From the NCBI GenBank assembly GCA_037157565.1, contig JAZHRO010000073.1, forward strand, positions 91,552,001-91,616,000: 64,000 bases of DNA, given 5' to 3'. The position numbers were made by a program, and so were the translations under genes. The notes beneath the pieces are model-generated. The model made no database searches and was not told the origin of the DNA. It saw only the letters and a list, made by a program, of their open reading frames with translations. The DNA is from Thalassia testudinum (taxonomy: Eukaryota > Streptophyta > Magnoliopsida > Alismatales > Hydrocharitaceae). This document shows, piece after piece, positions 1 through 10,695 of the stretch. Numbering within the stretch: the first letter of the stretch is position 1; every line of letters starts with the position of its first letter.

Positions 1-1449
1 GGGAGCCCAGATCCTCCAAAATTCCTCTGCTTGAAATTCAGTCAGAACTCCCCCTCTTCCTCTCTCCCCTTTGGCCGCAACTCTCCGCAAGCTTCGGCGA
101 TCTCTCTCTGACTCATCTCATTGTCCGACCACAAAATCGGTGGTGGATTCACCTTCCTCATAATCCTCGGTGTCATGAAATACCAGTCGTCGCCATCCTT
201 TCCCCATCTTCACCTCTGTCTCTCCTACAGAGGTTTATCTTCCCCACGTCCGGCAACCACACCAACGTGGGAATCTCTTTCCTTTCATCCATTAGAGTAG
301 CTAGTTTGGTTTAGTTAGACTCGTAGGTTAGTTTCCCACTCTCTATTTCTCAACTCAACCCCTCGACTACATCGTTCACCCTCTTCATTCTCTGCTCTGG
401 CCACTCCGACGACAAGGTGTTCCCACCACTACGCACCTCCATCCACCTCACCAACAAGCTCACAACCTCCACTACACCTTCCTACTCATTTCCCCTTACT
501 CCATTCGCTCCATCATCCACCTAAACACCTTCCCGAACAAACCCACTCTCACCGACAGTTCCCATCACCGTCCGACCACCACAGCCACTCGCGCAACACG
601 CCACTGCCACCGTCACATTCGTCGTGCCACGGTGATCCTGCTGAGCATTCTGTCGTGGCCATAAGGGCCCATTTCTTGAATTTTACGTGTCAGGTTAGAA
701 TCACCATTGACGCCATGCTTCGAGAAAGCTTCAAGCTGCTCCAGGGTGTTTCCGCTCCAGGGGATACCTCCCGGCTGTGCGGAATAGAGGCTTGCAGGAG
801 TCCAAGTCCTCATGTCAGGGCTTCAGCAACTGCAGCCCCGTCAATTTGACCAAGCACCTTGCTGCTACGCTGCGAGGAAGAAAGGTGGGACATTTAGTCC
901 CACCTCGGAAATGAAGAGTCGCCTACAGCCGCATATTACCCAAAAGTGAATGGGGTTGTTTGCCTCCAATCACTAAGGGTGATGTCCTCCTACACCTTCA
1001 CTGGTCTCATTTATGACACCTCCCCCGCGGTCCTGGCCAACCCAATAACCCGCCTGACCTGCATTCCTCGCTCACCACCACACACCGGTGAGCCTAGACT
1101 CGGGTATGCGCTAGGTCCGATTACCCGACCGACTGTGGCTCTGGGAGAGCGAGACTGAAATGGAAAGAAAAGAGAGGAGAGTTATGCAGGGGAAGGGGGT
1201 TTTTGCCCTAAGATGTTTGGCTCCAACACTTAGTCCTATTCAGAAGGCAGAAAAGCCAGAGAAGGAAGAAGAAAAGAAGAGGAGAATTAAAGGCACTGAG
1301 GAGAAAGGAGAGAAAGAAGAACAGAGGTAGAAGGAATAAAGAAAAGCCAGAGAAGAAGAAAGCTTGAGCAAGAAGAGAAGTGAAGAAGAAGAAGAGGAGT
1401 TACAAAGAAAGGGTCAGAGAAAGAAAAGAAGGAAGAGGCACGTAGACAA
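1..1449. other. Unassigned left flank, probably LTR sequence
   Basis: No convincing gene. Bases 1-600 are C- and T-rich with short proline/serine/threonine-like translations that do not stay open. Bases 884-904 form a perfect hairpin (separate entry). Bases about 1255-1440 are a purine-rich tract of repeated GAAGAA/GGAGAA units. The 3' end of an LTR belonging to element A lies just beyond the solo LTR that follows, so part or all of this stretch is probably the 5' part of A's LTR. The partner LTR is outside the window, so this cannot be confirmed here. Confidence 0.4.
884..904. repeat. Perfect 8-bp hairpin GGTGGGAC-ATTTA-GTCCCACC
   Basis: The arms GGTGGGAC (884-891) and GTCCCACC (897-904) are exact reverse complements around a 5-base loop. 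The right arm with the following TCGG resembles the plant snRNA upstream element consensus RTCCCACATCG. No recognisable snRNA body follows at the expected distance, so promoter function is only a possibility. Confidence 0.55.
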
Positions 1450-2102
1450 TGTAATTCCCTACTTGGAGGGGGTGAGATCAGTGTGACGTAAAAAATGCGT
1501 AATTGAAATATAAACAATCTCACAAATAGTCAATCACACAAAGACACAAAGTATTTTTAGGTGGAAACCCAAACCGGGTGAAAACCACCACCTAACCCTC
1601 TCGAGTTAGGATTTTTCGATCAACTTAGTTGATCAAATCCACTAACCGAATCACTTTAAAACGAGGGTGATTCAACCTCAGTACAACCACGCTACAAGTA
1701 CGAGGGTAGCGTTCCTCAACCCCTTCTCTCCACGAGAAGGATTTTGTCCCATGAAGGAGATGGGAATTCGCAAAGCGTATACCCAACCAAAGGACAAAGG
1801 TAAAATAAACAACAAACCTATAGAGCCAACAAAGTAATAAACCTAAGCTTCTATAGGATTTAGGAAACTCCCCTTTGCAAGGAGTGCGTCGATGATGATG
1901 CGGGTGCGTGAGCCACGCAACGACGCAATGTCGCTCTCGTAGACAACGGCGGGAGAGCGGGTGCGCGAAGGGAATGATGCTCTCAGGATGTAGAACTTGA
2001 GCTTAGAGAGCAAGAGCTTCTTGGACACAAGAGAGTGGAAATACTTGATCTTAGTGTATTGCAAGGTGTTTCTTGTGTATCTAGGTGTGAAAAGGCTCCC
2101 CT

Positions 2103-2112
2103 CTATTTATAG
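2103..2112 (-). promoter_or_regulatory. TATA box of the solo LTR
   Basis: Minus strand reads CTATAAATAG. The same box occurs at 37531-37540 in the other copy. The GACGTC array lies upstream of it in both copies, which defines a U3-like region. Confidence 0.7.
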
Positions 2113-2220
2113 AGGCCTTAGGAAGGCTCTGGAAGGCTTAAGAAAGGTTCTATAGCCGTTGGGAACAAAGTCCAAGAAAATCAGGCCGAAATCAGGACAA
2201 TGATTACATTTGACAGGGTT

Positions 2221-2770
2221 ATCAGACGTCTAACTCTGGCATCAGACGTCTTGAAGTTCACTTTAAGACGTCTGATTCAAAGGTCAGACGTCAGATTTTG
2301 GGCGGGTCTCTCCCTGACTTGGATCAGATCTAAATAGGGTTTTTACGCAAGTCCATCAGACGACATACAGGACGTCTGGCACTATGTCTGGACGTCTGGA
2401 AACCTACTTTTACTGTGGGAATTGATTTCCAAACGTTGCAACGGCTAGAAAATCTCTGAGAAGAGATTTTGGGTCAGCCGAGGCAAAACGGTCAATTATC
2501 AGACGTCTGGAAATGCCTAAGGACGTCTGATAAGGCTCTAACGGTCATAATCTTGAGTGTTTGCTAAGCCAGCCAACGGTCCACTAATTGGACGTCTGGC
2601 AAAGTCATCAGACATCTCCAAAGATGTCTGGTCTAAGGTCTGGACGTCTGATTCATCTGACAGAACTAACTATGTCCAGCCTAACAGTTATCAGATGTCT
2701 GAAACAACAGTCAGACGTCTTAAAATACTTTATCAGACGTCTGATTTGGGAATTAGACATCTGGAAATGC
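2221..2770. repeat. GACGTC motif array in LTR upstream region
   Basis: I count 12 exact GACGTC hexamers between 2221 and 2760, mostly within CAGACGTCTG-like contexts. Chance expectation is about 0.1. Intervening near-copies read GACATC or GATGTC, the products expected from deamination of the central CG. Two more exact copies lie at 3206-3232, just outside the solo LTR in the sequence assigned to element A. Confidence 0.85.
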
Positions 2771-3170
2771 TGTTTGAGCCCTATATTGGTTTTCTAAGTA
2801 TTCTACAGAAAACCTAAGTATCCTAGGGTTGTGCCGGTGTTCCTAGGACTACTGTTAGGGTTCTTTGAGGCTCTTTAACATAATTTCTAAGGAAATAAAG
2901 AGCAACAAAAGAAACTAAAAATACAACAAGTACAAAAGAAGGAAATCTATCCTATTCTTCATTTCCTTCCATCTTCAATCTTTCGCTCCACGCGAACCTC
3001 CTCTGTTTTCCTTCAAGCTCCTCCAATCCGTCCTGGATGCGAGCTCGAACTCCATCTAAACACGTCCACATTTGCAATTGACCTGAAATCTAGGACTCAA
3101 ATTGCAAATGTTAAATAACACGTGTTTTGTTATCATCAAAACAAATGATCGTGGTGTTCTAGCACCAACA

Positions 3171-3542
3171 AACAAAGGGGTACTATAGCAAAAGTCATTT
3201 AAGACGTCTGATTGCAAAATCAGACGTCTGGTTTAATACTCCCTCCCTTAGAAAATTTGACTAATTATTCTATGTATTAGACTTATAATTGGTGATTCAC
3301 ATCACCATTATTTTATCTAAAGTTCTTTTTACTCTTCATATACTCATATGCTCTACATTGCAAATTAGTTTTTGAGTAATATTTTCTATTCAATTTATAT
3401 TAATTGTTGAGATTAATGTGTGAATTCCATTTGCTCCCTATGTTCTACCTCGAAACTTTTTCTAGTAATAAAAATTGTATTTGTTTGAATGTTATTTCGG
3501 CTATACTGCAACACGTTAAACATCGATTTAGTATGACAAACA
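3171..3542 (+). mobile_element. Element A: 3' end of its 5' LTR
   Basis: AT-rich sequence ending ...GACAAACA directly before a tRNA-Asp-type primer site, so this is the terminal part of a plus-strand LTR. The upstream part is separated by the solo LTR at 1450-3170. The last 70 bases loosely resemble the LTR end of the E/H family (TTTGTT...CTACAGCGAC-like block). The other LTR of A must lie right of the window because everything from 6175 on is inserted material. Confidence 0.6.
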
Positions 3543-3545
3543 TTT

Positions 3546-3563
3546 TGGCGCCATTGCTACGGA
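3546..3563 (+). promoter_or_regulatory. Element A primer binding site (tRNA-Asp)
   Basis: TGGCGCCATTGCTACGGA matches the complement of the plant tRNA-Asp 3' end (TGGCGCCGTTGCCGGGGA) with a few changes. It lies 3 bases after an LTR end in CA. tRNA-Asp priming is typical of Athila-like plant gypsy elements. Confidence 0.75.
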
Positions 3564-5059
3564 GCATTGCGCAATTCACCACTATTCACTACCTTATTTG
3601 ATTATATTTTAGCACTAACTTGCCCTATTTTCTTTATTGTGATTTTGCGAGGTACTTCACGAGGAGATCTTTTATGCAAATCAACCACTCCAGGAAGGGG
3701 AGAAGATACATTCAAGGAAGATCAACGCACAACAAACACACCAAGGGTAGGTAAATTCTTATTACTCTCTCTCTTAAGCCCCTGATTCTGAAAAGGTTAA
3801 AAAGGAAAAAAGCAATTAGGGCTACTTGCTTTCCATTCTTAGATAATTCATCAAGTTGCCTGATTTGATTTCAACAACCAAACCTAATTTATGCACCCAC
3901 TTAAGGTAACTAGGGCTATCACATTCTTGTTTGAGCCCTAGATACCGCATTTGACAAACTAAATTGGACAAAAACAAGGGCCAAGTAAGGATTCCAAGTT
4001 AGGGTTTTAGAGACACACTTAATCAAGAATGAATCTTTCCCAAACAATGTGTGCCTAAGCCTTGATTGAATTTGTTTATTCAAGCAAACCCTAAAATCAA
4101 GCTCTTAATCTTACTTGAATCCTAAAAGAGAGACCTAAATTTCTCAAAGGACAAATAGGTGAAGTTGACTCGCCTTGTTGGGGCAACCAATCTTCAAATT
4201 AGGTCATTCTTGCACTCAATACATCTTAAAGTTCAAGTGAAATCTTAAGCACCCTTGCTCTTAACAAAACTAGTAGACTTAAGAGGTCAAGTCCCCATTC
4301 TGGTCTACCTAGATCATCAGTGACAAGAGAGTTTAGTTGGGGAAACCCTGTAACCCGTAGGGGTGCTCTACCATGTAGGGGTCTTCGTGGGACTCTCCCT
4401 CTCTGGCTACCTAGGTAATTCTCAGGTGGATAGCTTTTTGACTAAGGGGTATCATCTGCCTCGAACCTCTATAGTCATCCAAAATTTTTGGGTGTCTTGA
4501 TTGGGTCCATCATATTCTATTCTCATCCAATCCATCGGTGCATGTTTAGTAGGAGGTCCTTAAGACCATCCTTGAGGACTACTTTAGTTATTCACTCCCA
4601 TCAAGGCCAGGCCTCGACTTCCATGTTTGTGCAGTAACCCCATCACAAAGACATCTCTTCTGATCATCCCGAACCTCTATAGTCATCCCTTCTATTTAGA
4701 GCACACACATAGATTTTTTTGGGAATCTTTTTCAGATCTAATCAATTTCGATCTAAAGTTGAATTTTGATTCTACATCTTGATTCTACCATCTAATTCAA
4801 AAATGTAGCCTGGTTACTTAGGAAAACCATTGAAGAAGCCTGAATCTCAAAGATCCATGAAAGATAGAATGGTTGAGGATGCCCTTAGATTTTATGAGAT
4901 TGATTACAAAACCTTAAACCCAATTGAAGACATTCAGGTTAATATATTGACAACAACAATCTTCATCATAAACTATGGCCAAGTAATTATAACACAAGTA
5001 ACAAATTGATCCACCCAGGATGTTCTCATGACAGGATACATTAAGTTAGAAAAATTACA
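3564..5059 (+). other. Element A leader, non-coding
   Basis: About 1.5 kb between the primer site and the first recognisable reading frames. It is AT-rich with many short blocks of the type found in retroelement leaders. I see no conserved domain and no sustained reading frame. A fragment from about 4874 reads as an acidic peptide but is soon interrupted. Confidence 0.5.
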
Positions 5060-6174
5060 TAACTTTGAATACCTCTAATGCATGATAAATCCAGTACTTT
5101 GGGAAAGACACCATGACGATCCTGAAAAATGGGAGGAAATGATAAAATTATTAAAGCAGATAATTGATCAAAAATACTTGTACATGCCCCAAACAGTTAA
5201 TGAAACATCTTGGAATAATACTAAGGATCTATCTGATTTCCCAAATCCCGGGTTCTAGACACAAGGTTGTTGTGGATTCCCAACCCAAATGGAATATGAT
5301 ATACCTGATCTAGAAATAGGTTGGGAGGTCCCAATTGCAGTACAACACAAGTTTGAGCCAGCCCTAGAAAACCAAAACCCTAGTTTGCCAAGCATAGAAT
5401 TCCTGGACTCTTGTAATAAGGAGATTGAATCAGAACCTCTCGAGGGTGTAAATCTCGCCCCTTACTCTGATAAGGTAACCCCAAAAGCAATTCTGACCTA
5501 GATTCTAGTAATTCACCCACATCCTTAGCCTAGAATCTGGATTTGAATCTTCTTGGGATAATTACAAGGCCCCATATAATGAAAATCAAAGTTTGAATTT
5601 GGATTATGATTCTGGGCCTTTATTTGATGAGTGTACCTCTCTAACATCCTCAGAAATACTAATTGATTTTTCAGAAGTCACGCCAATCTATGATATGGAA
5701 ATCGAGGAGTTGGAAGAGTGGGGTTTTGATTGGGTCTTTCCTACAAGCCTAGAACTCGAGCCTAGACCTAATAATGACATCTTCTTGAGCTCGGAATATG
5801 AGAATAGGCTAGACCCAAGTCAGGCTACTGAGTCTACATCTTGTGATTTATTTTGTGGTGGAACCTCTGATCTCGAATCAAATTCAGAACTTGATTCTCG
5901 CAAGTTCTCCGATGATTTTGAATCTTACAACTGAGAACCATTGTTTCCTGACAACTATGAACCAATCTATGACTTCAGTATACATGATCCATTCTTTGAC
6001 TCTGACTTTGAGGCCCCTAATCCCAAGATCATTGATTCAGGTTCCACTGAGATGGAATCATTTCCTTTTGTTACTCAGGAATAAGAAAAGGAAATTGCCA
6101 AGAGTGTCTACAATCCATTGTTCGAATCTTTTCCTGACTCTGACTTCTTTCATCCTATAAACACTGGTCAGGTG
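5060..6174 (+). pseudogene. Element A acidic ORF remnant, unknown function
   Basis: Two open segments (5289-5501 and 5593-5934) and interrupted frames on either side encode a strongly acidic, Asp/Glu/Ser/Phe-rich protein (for example ...MEIEELEEWGFDWVFP...). In-frame stops and shifts break it, and insertion of element B at 6175 cuts it off. There is no gag, protease, RT or integrase motif. Composition resembles the acidic part of the protein shared by B and E, but I could not align the two, so homology is unproven. A host gene is unlikely because it sits directly downstream of an LTR, a primer site and a leader on the same strand. Confidence 0.5.
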
Positions 6175-7626
6175 TGCTTTACGTGTTAGAAATCGAGGTT
6201 GCAAGTAACCCGTCATCGTAGTTGCAAAACACGTAAATCAGATAAAATTTATACCGAAACTCGAAAAGGGAGTCCCGGGTCGAACACAGGGAGGCGACGT
6301 TTAGTTTAGTTGAAAATCGCACTTCAATTTGTTTCTTTTTGGTATTTTAGGGTTTTGTGATTTGTTTTATGTTTTTGAAATAAAAGACAAGCAATCATAA
6401 GATAGAGAAGGAATCAAATGTGATGTATTGCACTAATGTCTATTACAATAATCTACGAAAGCATGAAAAGAGAAGAGGGTGAGAGGAAATCTCCCGAATC
6501 AGTTGTTCGGCAAGACGACGGTGCTTGGCAGAAGCTTGAACAAAGGAGGTGAGGAGTGGGACGACTGAGGTGAGATGCAGGAGGACATCGGGTTGTGGAA
6601 AGCTTCGACGTGGCTTCGGAATGGAGGTGAGAAGACAAAGATGAGCTGCTACCAGAATAGAGGTAGGAGGATGGCTCCAAGGCAACCTATGAATGGGGAT
6701 GAGAAGATGGACGAATATTTGGTAAGGCAGAGGTTTGCTACACTAAAAGGAGCCTTGGGAGCTTGAGAACAAGCTGTAACAGAGCATTGGTAGGCTTGCT
6801 AGAGCTTAGGCGTAGGTGGGAGGAGAGTAGGTAGGGATGGCTTGGAAGGGAGGGGTGTAGGTCCCTTTATAGTGGAGGAGAAGAGGCAAAAAGTAGGTAT
6901 GAGAGCATTAGTGACATCCAGGCCATCGCTGGAAATGACGCTGTAGGTAGCTCATGCTCGGTGGTGCCCACAGCTGGCTTTGCTGGCATGCAATGAATTA
7001 GTGACAGGTGTAAGCGTCGCTGTAAGTATGCCAGTCTATCGATGAAGATCCGCTGCGCTGGGGACTCTCCATGCGCGTGCACGCTTCACGCACTAGTGCT
7101 GCAGTGTGCTGCTGTGTACGTGCAGTGGCATGTGCAAGCATTGGGTGGCCTGGGCTACGTCTCGTGGTGTAATCTGGGTCATCCATCTTTTTTTTGTTGT
7201 AGGGGCTGCTACAGAGGTCAGATTGAATCGATTTTCACTCCATTAGGCTACGATCGTCGACCTGAATCCATCCGCATGGTCAAATTTGTCATTTGAAGCT
7301 CCAAATTATGTCACCTAGTCCCTTGGCCGTTGATCTTCCTCGGACTGCATATGGTTCTACGAGACTCCAATCGAGTCGATTTCAGAGGCATTGGACTCTG
7401 ATCGTCGTCTTGATCAGATCTGTACGGTCAGATCGGCAATCCGAGGCTCCGAAATAAATATCCTTCCCTCCTGACCACAAAAAGGACACAAATAACGTAA
7501 ATTATATACAACTACTATAAATGCAGAATGATGCTTGCCATGAAATATTTATAACATGAAATGCAAATCTAAGCCTAGGAACTTGCATGAATAGGCATTT
7601 TACCCTTAATAAATGTGTTTATATCA
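6175..7626 (-). repeat. Element B 3' LTR
   Basis: 1452 bp, TG...CA. It matches 51251-52160 plus 63852-64000 throughout, including the block GGTCGAACACAGGGAGGC near its start and the GTGACATC/GCTGTAAG region near 6905-7030. A minus-strand TATA box (CTATAAAGG) is at 6864-6872. ORFs called on either strand here are not conserved in the partner LTR and are not genes. Confidence 0.85.
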
Positions 7627-7663
7627 TACCCCCATGCCTATCTTTTGCTAATCCCTAGCAAAA
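7627..7663 (-). promoter_or_regulatory. Element B polypurine tract and hairpin
   Basis: Minus strand reads a stem-loop (TTTTGCTAG, GGA, TTAGCAAAA; one mismatch; 7643-7663) followed by GGCATGGGGGTA and then the LTR. The G-rich run is the expected plus-strand primer. The same hairpin plus tract occurs at the corresponding place in D, E and F. Confidence 0.85.
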
Positions 7664-9045
7664 TTGAACTATATGCTATGTTAAAAAGCAGAATTAGGAT
7701 TAGATCGCTTAGGCGTAAGTCATTTATTAAAAATAGAAAATTTCAACTAAGGTCCTGAACTACGAAAACTCAACAGTACCTAGGTGCTTGCCAGAATGTA
7801 GACCACCAAAGTCCTCGCCTTATTTGAAAAGAGAAGATACATTTTTTTATTATTTTTCTTCTTTTCTAATTTTTTTATACTTTTGGAGTTTGAGAGTTCC
7901 GGGATAACTTTTTATGCTACCCGACCCGCCCAAGAATCGAAAAGGATCCTAAGTGCCAAGCATCTTGTGAAAATATTGAAAGAATCACTAAGCAGCTGTT
8001 AAAACGGACTTCGGGTTTCTACGACCATTAGGTGACCTTGCCTAGAGCTTTATTTTTTAGAACGGTAGCTTTCTCCCTACTTCTATTATTTATGGGGTCA
8101 ACACAAGGGCGAACCCAATGTATATCTCCCCATTTATTCTACTTTCCCGCTTCTTCACTAAGTGTTTCGGGAATTATTATGCTTTTTTTTTCTTTTGGTG
8201 AGCTGGGTTCTGGACAACCGGCCGATGAGCTATTACCACTGATAACTTGCTAGCCATACTTATGCGGTGAATTATGATTTTTTTTTTTTCTCATTTTTCT
8301 ATATTTTTCTATATTTTCTTTTCTTTTCTTTTTCTTTTTTTTTTTAAGTAAGCAGCTTTCCTGATCTAAGATTTACCTAAAGGTAGTACAATGAAAATGG
8401 TCTTGTGGCTGGGCTCTGGACAATTGACCGATGAACTGTTACCACCGACAACTTGCTAACCATACCACCCAAATCGATCCATTAGCTACCCAATTTCCGT
8501 AAAAATAGTCGGAAAGTGAGTCAGTGCGAATAGTGTGTAGATGCTTAGCCTTAAAATCCCCCCAAATCAGAGGGCTGGTTGATAAGTCACATACTTATCA
8601 TCCCAATTTATTAGCCAAATTAAAAATGAATTTGAATTGGCGAGCACTCGAGACTAAGTCAACATTCGAGTGGACACCCGGGATAATTAAGCCAGAAGAC
8701 CTAAAGAATCTAAGTGTTTAGGTCCTCTCATATCATTTCCTAAAGTTAGTAACATCATAATGCCAAAGTTCTCTTTTACTAATTTCTTTTCTTTTATATC
8801 TTTTTCAAATTTTCAATTTCTTTTTAAATTTTATAGGAAACTAGAGGAAATTCTACGGAGTTAACATAATGATTTCAGGAATTGATTATCCACCCCCCCT
8901 TGCCTAAATGATGCAATGTCCTCATTGTAAAAATAAAGACATGAAATGGGCAGAGTAAGCAGAATATCACCTGAGTGTTGTGAAAATCCGATCAGCTCCG
9001 TGGAGAGAAAAGTGTATATACGCTTGCTAAGTTTAATTCCTTCAG
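7664..9045 (-). other. Element B 3' non-coding region
   Basis: No gene. A direct repeat pair of about 59 bp (8201-8259 and 8408-8466; both carry GG.TCTGGACAA and the ACAACTTGCTA.CCATAC type of end) flanks long T-rich runs (8281-8346), which are A-rich in the element's RNA sense. The arrangement recurs in E at 44177-44411. ORFs here such as 8032-8253 are shadows of these repeats. Confidence 0.7.
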
Positions 9046-10690
9046 CTAGGCATAACATACATACAAAGAAGAAACTGAGAATTCACAAGTGCAAGTCAGA
9101 ATCAAAATCAAAAGGTTCATCTTGAAACCCGTCTGCAGAAGATGTACACAGATGTGGACCAGATTATGGTGTAGACCCATGCCCCAGGGTCGAGTGGTTC
9201 TCAGGTTCTGGATGAAAATCACCCAGAACCGAGGGCCGTTGTGTTTGCGGGGCCGGGCCTGTGGTTTAGTGGTGTGCAACCCAAGACCAAAGTGTTAGAC
9301 AATGGGTAAAGATGGTTCAATAGGTGGGGTTGTCCACTTAACATCTAGCTCAGAAAAATAATTAGTTATTCCAAGCTTAAGTCGCACGTGAAAGATATCA
9401 CAAGGGTCCGTATAGAAGATAGGTGGTTTCAGGTCAATAGGTACCCTTATATCCAAAATCGTAGTTGCCTCAGAATTAGCCTCCCAGATTTTTATTGCCA
9501 AATTCTTATCTTCTAAAATCAAGTACTCAAGCTCCAGTGCCCAAGTTCAACAATTGCGGCTGAATCAGGATTGACTTGGGCATAATGATCCCAGAGTCAG
9601 CTCTTCAGGGTGCAAATGAGGACTGGGGTCACTGATTGAATCATCAAGATTCGGATCCTCCAAGTTACCCCAACCGAATCCAAATCTTCAATGAATGGGC
9701 TATCAAATGGTTCATCAGATTCCTCATGCTCGTTTGTCTCACTAAAATCATTTTCCTTATGCTTATGTCAGACTTCACCTAAAGATTCTTCACCCTTAGA
9801 GTCAAAGAATTGATGATCCTCATTTATATATGTTCAAAATCATAAATCATTTCATGATCCTTGGAGACATAATTTTCTTCGTTTCCTAAGTTGGGGATCT
9901 CAGGTGAATCAATCGGTTCATCCTCAAATGGTTGCTCTAGCCCAACCTGGTCATCCCCAATCTTAGAAAATGTATCCCTCTCAATAGGTGCCCGAGCGGG
10001 TTTAGACTTTGGCTCTCCTGGAGAGGGTTCATCTTGAGAATCATCCCAAGATTTGACTAGGGCAACCACAACTTTCATCGTCAACCTCGACAATTTCCTA
10101 AGAAGAAACTCACCCAAGTCCTTATCCCAAACACTTTGGAGCAAATCCAATAAAGAACTACTAAGTTCATCAATCATTTTGATCACAGGCTCTAGTGCTT
10201 CAGTGCATGGTGTTGGCTGAGCTTCTAAAGATTGGATGGTGTTCCTCAAGTTAGCCAACACCCTATCTTGGATCTGGTTCACCTGAACTCACTGGTTCGT
10301 TTTAGGTTTGGGTGGGTTTCGGTCAAATCCATGGGAGTCAAGATGTTGAGGTTCCTGGGTTCCTCCCTGATAGTAGGTCATCTCGGGTTATTCAAAGAAT
10401 GGTGGCAACCTATATTCAGTGGAGTACTGGGGAGGGTAGGTGTTATAATCGTCAAATCCTTCCTGATTGTAGATCGGGTTGGTTTGATCATCAAAGGATC
10501 AAGATCTATAATCATTGTAGCTCTGGGAAGGATAATAATCGTAGTCTTATTGCCCAGTGTTAGGCCCTGGACACTGAGGTTCGGATTCATATCCCTAATC
10601 AAAGTCATTCTGGCTAGTGGATGGGTAATTACAAGTCAAGTTGGAATAATAATGATCTTGGGGACAAGTGGTGGTAGGAGGATAGGATTG
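9046..10690 (-). pseudogene. Element B: main part of the B/E shared protein
   Basis: Fragments on the minus strand (9824-10282, 9295-9522, 9046-9279) align in order with E at 44843-46671. The best block is a probable helical segment (VNQ.QD.VLANLRN.IQSLE.QP.PC...LEP.I.MID) at about 10130-10280. A C-terminal block containing FRFWVIFIQNLR lies near 9180-9230. Between them is an acidic region. Frames are broken by several stops and shifts, and chromovirus C cuts the N-terminal side at 10690. No match to gag, protease, RT or integrase motifs. The function is unknown; the only inference is that it serves the element, since it lies between leader and 3' non-coding region. Confidence 0.7.
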
Positions 10691-10695
10691 GAAAT

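Larger units (their letters stand above)
1450..3170 (-). mobile_element. Solo LTR, same family as the one at 36469-38189, inverted
   Basis: This is the reverse complement of the solo LTR at 36469-38189. Both are 1721 bp by my boundaries, start TG and end CA. Flanking pentamers are GACAA (1445-1449) and AACAA (3171-3175), a likely target duplication with one transition. A TATA box read on the minus strand (CTATAAATAG, 2103-2112) gives the orientation. The upstream part (about 2220-2770) is packed with GACGTC motifs. The near-terminal block containing GATGATAACAAA resembles LTR starts of SIRE/Maximus-type Copia elements; that family call is from memory and tentative. There is no internal region, so it is a recombination product. 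Confidence 0.85.

Noticed and set aside
1188..1206. GGGGAAGGGGGT followed by TTTTGCC as a polypurine tract and LTR start
   Set aside because: Element A is plus-strand with its 5' LTR here, so no tract is expected at this place, and no partner LTR is available to test it.
3236..3260. CTCCCTCC motif resembling a Stowaway terminal repeat
   Set aside because: No reverse-complement partner within the following 300 bases; no TA-flanked MITE can be drawn.
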